A stretch of 33,789 bases of DNA from an uncultured Clostridia bacterium (GTDB lineage: Bacteria > Bacillota > Clostridia > Oscillospirales > Oscillospiraceae), in the NCBI GenBank assembly GCA_947367115.1, contig CANBCW010000023.1, forward strand, positions 1-33,789. Reading direction: 5' to 3'. A program made the translations under genes and the position numbers. Below the pieces are notes generated by a model. That model had not been told where the DNA came from, searched no databases, and worked only from the letters and a program-made list of their open reading frames with translations. Shown here one piece after another: positions 1 through 7,744 of the stretch. The stretch's first letter is position 1; every line of letters starts with the position of its first letter.

Positions 1-66
1 ATTCTTGGTTTATCCATGGATGAGTTGGGGGCAGAGTCGGACATAGATTAAAGGGGCTAAAATGAC

Positions 67-92
67 GCGCGCGGCGAACCATCGCAGCGCGC
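67..92. terminator. Bidirectional hairpin downstream of the decarboxylase gene
   Basis: GCGCGC(67-72)/GCGCGC(87-92) outer arms with inner GCGA(74-77)/TCGC(82-85). A T-rich tract follows on + (ttcttttatt) and a weaker one on - (gtcatttta). Confidence 0.45.
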
Positions 93-97
93 TTCTT

Positions 98-1426
98 TTA
101 TTCAGATACGACGCAGCATTCTTCAATGCCGTAGTAACGGAAGTGTTGTACCGTTTCCTCATCAATCTGCTCTCCGCAGACGATGATTGGCACCGCCGGA
201 GGACAGCCCACCGTGGCAGCGGCAAGAACTCTGCCGATGCTGTCTGATACGCAGATGGTTTCAAAGGGGGATAGGGCAGCCGCGCGGATCCCCATGACGC
301 GTTTAGCTATGTGAAGATGTGGCGGGCGGTCTGACAAAGCAGGACACCGGGGAATGCCAACGAGGGCTTTTTCCAGTCGGTTCAGCCCCTCATCACCGGT
401 TTCAGGTGTGACCATCAGCACCAGATAGTCGGGGTCGGAGAATTCGCATTCAATATGCGCCTTCCGCAAAAGGTCAGCCAGTTCAGTACCGTAATAGCCG
501 CAGCGCTTTGCGTCTATGGTCAGTTTGATCGGTTCGCTGCCCGAAAAAACAAACCCATGTGCAGCCAGCCTTGCTTTACAGCCTTGCACAGCCTTGACGG
601 CTGCCGAGAGCCGTTCCCTGTAACCGTCGGACAAATACTGATTTGCCGCGTCCAGAGATTGCAGGATCAGGTAAGAAGGACTGGTGGAACCAAACAGTGC
701 CAGCACGTTTTTGGCATAACCGCTCAGGGCAGGGGAGGTGTGCAGATAGGCACCGCCAGTGAGCACCGGCAATGTCTTATGGGCGGAGTCGCAGCACAGA
801 TCCGCGCCCAAATCCATGGGATGAAGAGAGCCGGGGAGAAATTTCAGATAGGAACCGTGGGCGTTATCCACGATAAAAAGGCAGCCGTGGCGGTGTGTTG
901 CTTCCGCTAAAGCGGCAATATCTAGCATATTGCCCAGATAATCCGGACTGGTCACATAAACTGCAGCGGGTTTTTCGGACATATTCGCCAACGCCCTGTC
1001 CAAATCCTCGGCGCTGATGCTGCAGGAAAGATATGAATTAGAATCCTCAGGATACAGCCATTCGATATCCATATCCAGCAGAGCCGCGGCGTGGAGCAGT
1101 GCTTTGTGGGCATTGCGCCCGGCGGCGATCAAAGGCTGTCTGCCGGTACGTTTTGCGTGGAGCAGACACAGGTACAGCATAGCCTGGATGCAGTGGGAAG
1201 ACCCTCCTGTGGAATAAAAAGTGGGGCATCCAAACAGGGCAGAGGCGTTTGCTTCACTTGCGGCGATGATGCCGTTTGCTTCATACAGACTGTCGGCACC
1301 GGCGATCTCAGTAATGTCAAGATGTTCGATGCCAAGCGGCCCCGCACCTTTGTGGCCGGGCATATGCAGCCGCAGGGTGCCGCTTTCGGTGTAGCGGCGG
1401 ACAAAGTCGCAGATGGGGGTATCCAT
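98..1426 (-). CDS. Orn/Lys/Arg decarboxylase family PLP-dependent enzyme
   Basis: Protein from MDTPICDFVRRYTESGTLRLHMPGHKG with the family hallmark 'PGHKG', plus 'STGGSSHCIQAM' and 'CDSAHKTLPVLTGGAYLH' (PLP-lysine region). Start trimmed from the ORF-track start at 1474 to ATG at 1426, overlapping the stop of the upstream gene. Confidence 0.88.
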   Translation of the reverse strand: MDTPICDFVRRYTESGTLRLHMPGHKGAGPLGIEHLDITEIAGADSLYEANGIIAASEANASALFGCPTFYSTGGSSHCIQAMLYLCLLHAKRTGRQPLIAAGRNAHKALLHAAALLDMDIEWLYPEDSNSYLSCSISAEDLDRALANMSEKPAAVYVTSPDYLGNMLDIAALAEATHRHGCLFIVDNAHGSYLKFLPGSLHPMDLGADLCCDSAHKTLPVLTGGAYLHTSPALSGYAKNVLALFGSTSPSYLILQSLDAANQYLSDGYRERLSAAVKAVQGCKARLAAHGFVFSGSEPIKLTIDAKRCGYYGTELADLLRKAHIECEFSDPDYLVLMVTPETGDEGLNRLEKALVGIPRCPALSDRPPHLHIAKRVMGIRAAALSPFETICVSDSIGRVLAAATVGCPPAVPIIVCGEQIDEETVQHFRYYGIEECCVVSE

Positions 1427-2811
1427 CAGCCGTTTCCTTCCAAGGCTCTTGCCACGGCGACCATGATGGCGCACTCCATCCGCTTGCGGAACAGGTCGCA
1501 GCCATATTGATAGACACCCTTAACGGAGCCGGTGGAGTGATAGGCGTTGGCAGCGCACCCGCCGGAGCAGTACAGCTTTGCCCAGCAGTCGCGGCATTCC
1601 GGGCGGGAGTAGACATTGCAGGACATAAATTCATCCTGAATGGCGGTGTTGCTGACACCGTCCCAAATATTACCGAGCCTGAACTTTTCATCACCTACGA
1701 ATTGATGGCAGGGGTACAGGTCGCCCCAGGGGGTGACCGCCATATACTCCGTTCCGCTGCCGCAGCCGGAGATTCGCTTGTAAATGCAGGGGCCGCCCTT
1801 CAAATCAATCATGTAGTGGTAGAAGGTGAAGGGTCTGCCCTCCTTGTCCCGCTGCAGCATCAGCTCAGCCAGCTTCTCATACTGCTCCATAACGATGGCC
1901 TTATCCGCTTCCGTCAACTCAGAAGGATCGCCGGGGGCGCACACCACAGGCTCCATGCTCAGTTCCGTAAAGCCAAGATCCAGCATCTGCTGGATGTCCT
2001 TGAGAAAATCAGGGTTGGCGTGGGTGAAGGTGCCGCGCATGTAGTAGTTCTTGCCGCCCCGAGCCTCCACGAATTTCTGGAACTTGGGTACGATTCGCTC
2101 CCAGCTTCCCTTACCGGCGTAGTCCACACGATAGCGGTCGTGGATCTCCTTCCGGCCATCCAGACTCAGAACGACATTACTGCATTCCCGATTAGCAAAA
2201 TCGATCACATCATCGTTGACCAGCATGCCGTTGGTGGTCAGGGTAAAGCGGAAATTCTTGTTATGTTCCTTTTCAATGCTCCGGGCGTAAGCAACCAGAT
2301 CCTTGACCACCTGGAAGTTCATCAGCGGCTCACCGCCGAAAAAGTCTACCTCCAGATTGCGCCGGGAGCCGGAATTGGCCACCAGGAAATCCAGAGCCTG
2401 CTTGCCAACCTCAAAGCTCATCACCGCTCGCTCGCCGTTATACTTACCCTGACTGGCAAAGCAGTAGGAACAATTCAGGTTGCAGGTGTGAGCGATATGC
2501 AGGCATAGAGCCTTGACAACACCGGCGGTCTTCTGCTTCAGCTTGCCCGCCATGGGCTCGTAGTTGTCCGGCACGAACAGCTTGCCCTGCTCTTTCAGTA
2601 TGACCACCTGATCATAGCATTCGGTGAGATCACCGGCGGTGATATCCGTCCGTCCGGCATACTTTTCTGCCATGGCAGCGAGGATATCCTCCCGGCTGTT
2701 AGTTTCAAACATGGCAATGATATCGTAGGCGACTTCATCCACCGCGTGAACAGCGCCGGAACAGATATCCAGCACGATATTGTAGCCGCCCAGTTTATAT
2801 TGATGTACCAT
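1426..2811 (-). CDS. scfB: SCIFF peptide maturase, radical SAM/SPASM protein
   Basis: 461 aa from MVHQYKLGGYNIVLDICSGAVHAVDEVAYDII; radical SAM 'CNLNCSYCF'; 'DFFGGEPLMN'; C-terminal Cys-rich SPASM region (CRDCWAKLYCSGGCAANAY). SD ggagga lies just upstream. The track ORF 1426..3129 is an N-terminal over-extension. Confidence 0.92.
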   Translation of the reverse strand: MVHQYKLGGYNIVLDICSGAVHAVDEVAYDIIAMFETNSREDILAAMAEKYAGRTDITAGDLTECYDQVVILKEQGKLFVPDNYEPMAGKLKQKTAGVVKALCLHIAHTCNLNCSYCFASQGKYNGERAVMSFEVGKQALDFLVANSGSRRNLEVDFFGGEPLMNFQVVKDLVAYARSIEKEHNKNFRFTLTTNGMLVNDDVIDFANRECSNVVLSLDGRKEIHDRYRVDYAGKGSWERIVPKFQKFVEARGGKNYYMRGTFTHANPDFLKDIQQMLDLGFTELSMEPVVCAPGDPSELTEADKAIVMEQYEKLAELMLQRDKEGRPFTFYHYMIDLKGGPCIYKRISGCGSGTEYMAVTPWGDLYPCHQFVGDEKFRLGNIWDGVSNTAIQDEFMSCNVYSRPECRDCWAKLYCSGGCAANAYHSTGSVKGVYQYGCDLFRKRMECAIMVAVARALEGNG

Positions 2812-2826
2812 AAGTGCTTCCTCCAT

Positions 2827-2857
2827 AAAAAATGCCGCCATGCTGGCGGCATTTTTT
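2827..2857. terminator. Perfect 14-bp hairpin between scfA and scfB (attenuator-like)
   Basis: AAAAAATGCCGCCA (2827-2840) TGC TGGCGGCATTTTTT (2844-2857): perfect inverted repeat with a T6 tract, located between the two genes. Confidence 0.85.
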
Positions 2858-2866
2858 GCTTTGCAA

Positions 2867-3013
2867 TTACTCGCCCTTGTTCTCGCAGGCCTGGTTGGCA
2901 ATGCCGCAGCTGGTCTTACAAGCAGACTGGCAGGAAGTCTGGCACTCGCCGCAACCGCCGTTTTTGGCGCTGTCGCACAGGTTACGAGTCTCAATGGTCT
3001 TGATGTGTTCCAT
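2867..3013 (-). CDS. scfA: SCIFF (six-cysteines-in-forty-five) ranthipeptide precursor, 48 aa
   Basis: Reverse-strand translation MEHIKTIETRNLCDSAKNGGCGECQTSCQSACKTSCGIANQACENKGE*. Matches the SCIFF family core CGECQTSCQSACKTSC and lies directly upstream of the maturase. Too short for the supplied ORF track. Confidence 0.95.
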   Translation of the reverse strand: MEHIKTIETRNLCDSAKNGGCGECQTSCQSACKTSCGIANQACENKGE

Positions 3014-3043
3014 AATGGTAACCTCCATAAGATAGTTCGACTT

Positions 3044-3072
3044 ATTTTAACATATACAGGTGGAAAAGTCAA
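3044..3072 (-). promoter_or_regulatory. Sigma-A-type promoter for scfA
   Basis: On the minus strand: TTGACT - 17 nt - TAAAAT (+ strand AGTCAA 3067-3072, ATTTTA 3044-3049). Confidence 0.65.
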
Positions 3073-3140
3073 TATTCGCCCGGGGGAATTATTTGCCGGC
3101 AAGGTCAGATAAATTGTTGTTTGGCGCACGAAGAAACGCT

Positions 3141-3375
3141 GTCATTGCGAGGCCCGCAGGGCCGTGGCAATCCCCCACGGCGATGCGCAAATGTTACGAT
3201 AACCACCGAAAATGCCGGAAGAACCGGGGGATTGCCAGAAGGTGAATTGCCCCGAAGGGGCAAGAGAGGCCACCCTGGGGTGCGCCAGTGTCTAGCCCCG
3301 CAGGACTGTGCAAGCGAGCAACCGATGCGCCAGCATCGGCTCTTAGCGAGTCGCAGCGCACTGGCTCGCAATGAC
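3141..3375. repeat. Dispersed palindromic repeat, family A, composite copy
   Basis: Terminal inverted GTCATTGCGAG (3141-3151) / CTCGCAATGAC (3365-3375); internal GGCAATCCCCC (3166-3176) / GGGGGATTGCC (3226-3236); further internal hairpins TTGCCCCGAAGGGGCAA and CCGATGCGCCAGCATCGG. Confidence 0.8.
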
Positions 3376-3460
3376 ATATTTCTTTTTTTGTGTGCCAATA
3401 ACTCCGTAAACACCAATTCCGCCCACCAGATACAATATGTGCCAAATGCACAAAAGATGC

Positions 3461-3489
3461 TTTACTTTTGGCTGCCGCTATGGTAAACT
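3461..3489 (+). promoter_or_regulatory. Promoter of the hydrogenase-maturation operon
   Basis: TTTACT (3461-3466) - 17 nt - TAAACT (3484-3489). Confidence 0.4.
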
Positions 3490-3507
3490 TGTTTCGACAA
3501 ATTAACT

Positions 3508-3608
3508 GACGCGGAAGGGGGAGACCCTGACGGGAAAGGAATGCCATACAGTCTTTGATCCACGGTGGTGGGCCTTGGTCGGCGTTCCCTTTTCGGGAGC
3601 GCCGCGTT
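3508..3608 (+). promoter_or_regulatory. Candidate structured 5' leader RNA of the hyd maturation operon
   Basis: Closing pairing ACGCGG (3509-3514) / CCGCGT (3602-3607); internal GGG-GAGA-CCC, CCAC-GGTG-GTGG and GGCGTTCCC (3581-3589)/GGGAGCGCC (3595-3603) hairpins, all upstream of the SD at 3615-3620. Confidence 0.4.
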
Positions 3609-3625
3609 CTATTTTGGAGGTCAGT

Positions 3626-3886
3626 ATGGATAATCGAATCGCATTGCTGGGGATTGTGGTGGAGAATGAAGGTTCGGTGGAACCCTTGAACCGGCTTCTT
3701 AGTGAGTATAAACAATATGTTGTGGGACGTATGGGCATACCATACCGTCAACGCGGTGTGAACCTGATCAGCATTGTTCTGGACGCGCCGGGGGATGCCA
3801 TCAGCTCCCTGTCCGGCAAATTGGGGATGCTGCCGGGGGTCAGTGCCAAAACCTTATACGCCAAACTGCCGGAGAATGGATCATGA
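3626..3886 (+). CDS. TM1266-family iron-only hydrogenase system regulator, 86 aa
   Basis: MDNRIALLGIVVENEGSVEPLNRLLSEYKQYVVGRMGIPYRQRGVNLISIVLDAPGDAISSLSGKLG; first gene of the hydE/G/F cluster; SD ttggagg. The ORF-track start at 3575 is too far upstream. Confidence 0.85.
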   Translation: MDNRIALLGIVVENEGSVEPLNRLLSEYKQYVVGRMGIPYRQRGVNLISIVLDAPGDAISSLSGKLGMLPGVSAKTLYAKLPENGS

Positions 3887-4932
3887 GGGCGCTGATCGAA
3901 AAGCTGGAGCGTGAACACACGTTATCAGCAGTGGAGTTTACGGCGCTCATTGAGGGGAGAAATGAGACAGCAGCCGAACTGCTTTTTGAGAAGGCGGTCG
4001 CCCAGAGACAGAAATATTATGGGAAGGACGTTTATTTACGAGGTCTCATCGAGTTTACGAATTACTGCAAAAACGACTGTTACTACTGCGGTATTCGGCG
4101 CTCCAACCGACATGCTCAGCGCTACCGGCTGACGAAGGAAGACATACTGGACTGCTGCCGGATGGGCTATGCATTGGGTTACCGCACCTTTGTTTTGCAG
4201 GGTGGGGAGGATCCGTGGTATACCCCGGAGCGGATCGAAGATCTGGTACGTTCCATTAAAAAAGAGTATTCCGACTGCGCTGTGACCCTTTCCGTTGGGG
4301 AACACTCCCATGCGGTATATCAAAGCTGGTTCAATGCTGGGGCTGACCGATATCTCCTCCGGCATGAAACGGCTGATCCAAACCATTACAGTAGTTTGCA
4401 TCCTGAAGCAATGTCGCTGGAAAACCGGCTTCGCTGCCTGTGGGATCTGAAGGAGATCGGATATCAGGTAGGCTGCGGCTTTATGGTGGGATCTCCGGGG
4501 CAGAATGCGGAGCATTTGGCGAAAGATTTGCTGTTTATTCGGACATTGGAGCCTCACATGGTGGGCATCGGCCCCTTTATTCCTCAGAAGGATACGCCCT
4601 TTGGAAAGGAAACCGCCGGAACGCTGGAGCTGACGCTTTACTTGCTTGCGATCATCCGCCTGATGCTGCCGGAGGTGCTGCTGCCAGCCACTACAGCCTT
4701 GGGAACCATTCATCCCATGGGGCGGGAAAAGGGAATTCTGGCCGGAGCCAATGTATGTATGCCCAATTTGTCACCAACCAGTGTTCGGAAAAAATACGCA
4801 TTGTATGACAACAAGATCTGCACCGGTGACGAAGCCGCTGAGTGCGTCCAATGCCTGTGCCGCCGCATTGAGCGAATCGGTTACAAGACCGCGGCAGGCC
4901 GTGGCGACCATATTCGTATAGAGAGGAAATGA
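3883..4932 (+). CDS. hydE: [FeFe] hydrogenase H-cluster radical SAM maturase HydE
   Basis: 'IEFTNYCKNDCYYCGIRRSN' CxxxCxxC radical SAM/BioB-like motif; overlaps the upstream gene by ATGA. Confidence 0.93.
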   Translation: MRALIEKLEREHTLSAVEFTALIEGRNETAAELLFEKAVAQRQKYYGKDVYLRGLIEFTNYCKNDCYYCGIRRSNRHAQRYRLTKEDILDCCRMGYALGYRTFVLQGGEDPWYTPERIEDLVRSIKKEYSDCAVTLSVGEHSHAVYQSWFNAGADRYLLRHETADPNHYSSLHPEAMSLENRLRCLWDLKEIGYQVGCGFMVGSPGQNAEHLAKDLLFIRTLEPHMVGIGPFIPQKDTPFGKETAGTLELTLYLLAIIRLMLPEVLLPATTALGTIHPMGREKGILAGANVCMPNLSPTSVRKKYALYDNKICTGDEAAECVQCLCRRIERIGYKTAAGRGDHIRIERK

Positions 4933-4938
4933 TTAGCT

Positions 4939-6354
4939 ATGTATGATCCGAAATCTATGAAGGCCGAGGAGTTTATCGACCACCAGGAAATTCTGGATAC
5001 CCTGGCCTATGCCGCTGCCCATAAAACAGACGCGGCCTTGATCGGCTCCATCATTGAAAAAGCCCGGCTGCGCAAAGGGCTTTCCCACCGGGAGGCCTCC
5101 GTCCTGCTGGCCTGTGAGTTGGAGGAGAAAAATCAGGAAGTTTACGCCCTGGCGGAGCAGATCAAAAAGGACTTTTACGGCAACCGCATCGTCATGTTCG
5201 CGCCGCTGTACCTTTCTAATTACTGCGTCAACGGCTGCCTGTATTGTCCATACCATAAGAAAAACACCCACATTCCCCGGAAAAAGCTGACCCAGGAGGA
5301 GATCCGGGCGGAGGTCATTGCGCTGCAGGATATGGGGCACAAGCGCTTGGCGCTGGAGGCCGGTGAGGATCCGGTCAATAATCCGCTGGAGTATATCTTG
5401 GAGTCGATCAAGACCATTTACTCCATTAAACACAAAAACGGTGCCATCCGCCGGGTGAATGTCAACATCGCTGCCACGACTGTAGAAAATTACCGCAAAC
5501 TCAAGGATGCGGGGATTGGCACCTATATTTTGTTCCAGGAAACTTATCATAAGGAAAGCTACGAGCATCTGCATCCCACCGGCCCAAAGAGCAATTATGC
5601 CTACCACACGGAAGCCCACGACCGGGCTATGCAGGGCGGCATTGATGATGTGGGGCTGGGCGTGCTGTTTGGCTTGGAGCTTTATCGTTACGAATTTGCG
5701 GGTCTGCTGATGCACGCGGAGCATCTGGAAGCGGTGTTTGGTGTAGGCCCTCATACCATCAGCGTGCCGAGAGTATGTCCCGCCGATGACATTGACCCCG
5801 GCGAATTTGACAACGGCATTTCCGATGAGACCTTTGAGAAGATCGTGGCCTGCATCCGGGTGGCAGTGCCTTACACCGGCATGATCATTTCCACGCGGGA
5901 AAGCCCCAAGGTTCGTCAGCGGGTGCTGCATCTTGGTATCTCTCAGATCTCCGGGGGCAGCCGCACCAGTGTGGGCGGCTACACATTGCCGGAGCCGGAA
6001 AATGACACGGCTCAGTTTGATCTTTCCGACCACCGCACGCTGGATGAAGTGGTGAAGTGGCTGATGGAGATGGGCTATATCCCATCCTTCTGCACTGCCT
6101 GCTATCGGGAAGGACGTACCGGTGACCGGTTTATGAGCTTGTGCAAGTCCGGGCAGATCAACAACTGCTGTCTGCCTAACGCGCTGATGACCCTGAAGGA
6201 ATACCTGATGGATTACGCCGCTCCGGCGACGAAGGAGATCGGTGAAAAGCTGATCGCGTCCCTGCTTGGGGATATCCCCAGAGAACGCACCAGACAGATC
6301 GTGACAGAACGCCTGGAGCGCATCGCCAACGGCGAGCGGGATTTCAGATTTTAA
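4939..6354 (+). CDS. hydG: [FeFe] hydrogenase H-cluster radical SAM maturase HydG
   Basis: 'LYLSNYCVNGCLYCPYHKKN' radical SAM motif and C-terminal 'CTACYREGRTGDRFM...INNCCLPNAL' cluster-binding region. Confidence 0.95.
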   Translation: MYDPKSMKAEEFIDHQEILDTLAYAAAHKTDAALIGSIIEKARLRKGLSHREASVLLACELEEKNQEVYALAEQIKKDFYGNRIVMFAPLYLSNYCVNGCLYCPYHKKNTHIPRKKLTQEEIRAEVIALQDMGHKRLALEAGEDPVNNPLEYILESIKTIYSIKHKNGAIRRVNVNIAATTVENYRKLKDAGIGTYILFQETYHKESYEHLHPTGPKSNYAYHTEAHDRAMQGGIDDVGLGVLFGLELYRYEFAGLLMHAEHLEAVFGVGPHTISVPRVCPADDIDPGEFDNGISDETFEKIVACIRVAVPYTGMIISTRESPKVRQRVLHLGISQISGGSRTSVGGYTLPEPENDTAQFDLSDHRTLDEVVKWLMEMGYIPSFCTACYREGRTGDRFMSLCKSGQINNCCLPNALMTLKEYLMDYAAPATKEIGEKLIASLLGDIPRERTRQIVTERLERIANGERDFRF

Positions 6355-6464
6355 TTGTTGTTTGCAGTAGTTTTCGTACGACACCTATACAATGCGTGCC
6401 CTATACAACATGGATGTAAAACAATAATCTATCCTACAAAAAGCAAGGAGCAAGGAGCGTATCT

Positions 6465-7667
6465 ATGAGCAGCCTGAATCAAACACCCTCCGGGGAGCGG
6501 ATCCATATTGCCTTCTTTGGACGACGTAATGCGGGGAAGTCCAGCCTGGTCAATGCATTTACTGGGCAGGAAATGGCCATTGTTTCTGACGTAAAGGGAA
6601 CTACCACCGATCCGGTGTCCAAGGCCATGGAGCTGCTGCCTCTTGGCCCGGTGCAGATCATCGATACTCCCGGTATCGATGATGAAGGGGAGCTGGGGAC
6701 TCTGCGGGTTCGCAGGACGCGGCAGGTGCTGAACAGGACGGATCTTGCCATTGTTGTTGCCGACGCTGCCCAGCCCATAGGGGAAGCGGAAGAGGAACTG
6801 CTTACTATGATTCGGGCAAAAAATATCCCTTATATTTGGGTGCGGAATAAGGCCGATCTGTTGGAGCAGATCCCGGAAGATGGTTTTTATGCCAGTGCGA
6901 AAACAGGCTATCATATCCATGAGCTGAAAGAACTTGCGGCAAAAACTGCGCTGCGCGAGGAAACGAAACGCCCACTGGTCTCAGATCTTCTCGCCCCCGG
7001 TGATGTGGCTGTGTTGGTGGTGCCCATTGATAAGGCAGCGCCCAAGGGAAGGCTGATCCTGCCCCAGCAGCAGACCATCCGGGATATTCTGGAGGCGGGG
7101 GCATCCGCGCTGGTATGCAGAGATACGGAGCTGGTGGATACATTGGCCAAGCTGGTGCAGCCACCGAAAATGGTCATCACGGATTCTCAGGTATTTGGTA
7201 AGGTAAGCAAGATGGTATCGAAGGAGATTCTCCTGACATCCTTTTCTATCCTGATGGCTCGATACAAAGGAGATCTGCCTTTGACCGTCAGCGGTGTGGC
7301 AGCGGTGGACAGCCTGAGAGATGGTGACAAGGTGTTGATTGCGGAGGGGTGTACCCACCACCGGCAATGCGGCGATATCGGCACAGTGAAAATTCCGAAC
7401 TGGATCCGAAGGCACACCGGTGCGGATCCGGATTTCGTGTTTACTTCCGGCAGCCAGTTCCCGGAGGATGTCAGCGGCTATCAGCTTGTGATCCATTGCG
7501 GCGGCTGTACGCTGCCGGAGCGGGAGATGCGGTATCGGCAGCAATGCTGCGCTGATCAGGGAATTCCCATTACCAATTACGGTATCCTGATCGCGTATCT
7601 CAACGGTATTCTCCATCGGACGCTGGAACCGTTCCCGGATATTGGAAAACTTCTTAAAGAAATCTGA
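6465..7667 (+). CDS. hydF: [FeFe] hydrogenase H-cluster maturation GTPase HydF
   Basis: GTPase motifs 'GRRNAGKSSLVN', 'DTPGIDDEG', 'NKADL'; C-terminal cysteines 'HCGGCTLPEREM'. Confidence 0.95.
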   Translation: MSSLNQTPSGERIHIAFFGRRNAGKSSLVNAFTGQEMAIVSDVKGTTTDPVSKAMELLPLGPVQIIDTPGIDDEGELGTLRVRRTRQVLNRTDLAIVVADAAQPIGEAEEELLTMIRAKNIPYIWVRNKADLLEQIPEDGFYASAKTGYHIHELKELAAKTALREETKRPLVSDLLAPGDVAVLVVPIDKAAPKGRLILPQQQTIRDILEAGASALVCRDTELVDTLAKLVQPPKMVITDSQVFGKVSKMVSKEILLTSFSILMARYKGDLPLTVSGVAAVDSLRDGDKVLIAEGCTHHRQCGDIGTVKIPNWIRRHTGADPDFVFTSGSQFPEDVSGYQLVIHCGGCTLPEREMRYRQQCCADQGIPITNYGILIAYLNGILHRTLEPFPDIGKLLKEI

Positions 7668-7672
7668 ATTAT

Positions 7673-7706
7673 CAGGGCTTCCGTTGGCGGAAGCCCTGGT
7701 TTTTTC
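7673..7706 (+). terminator. Rho-independent terminator of the hyd operon
   Basis: CAGGGCTTCCG (7673-7683) / CGGAAGCCCTG (7688-7698) followed by gTTTTTTc. Confidence 0.92.
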
Positions 7707-7744
7707 TTTGATTTGTTCAAATTATATAGCGTGGCGGTAACATT

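Noticed and set aside
2812-3129. N-terminal extension of the scfB ORF in the track
   Set aside because: Runs through the hairpin and scfA in another frame; the true start with SD is at 2811.
3508-3608. Assigning the hyd leader to a known riboswitch class
   Set aside because: Conserved cores of common classes were not recognised by eye; a covariance-model search is needed before naming it.
3105-3751. ORFs of 103, 121, 185 and 78 aa in the scf-hyd intergenic region
   Set aside because: They fall in the palindromic repeat and leader region; translations show no protein character.
4933-6384. 483-aa antisense ORF over hydG
   Set aside because: Shadow ORF opposite an unmistakable HydG; no SD or family motif.
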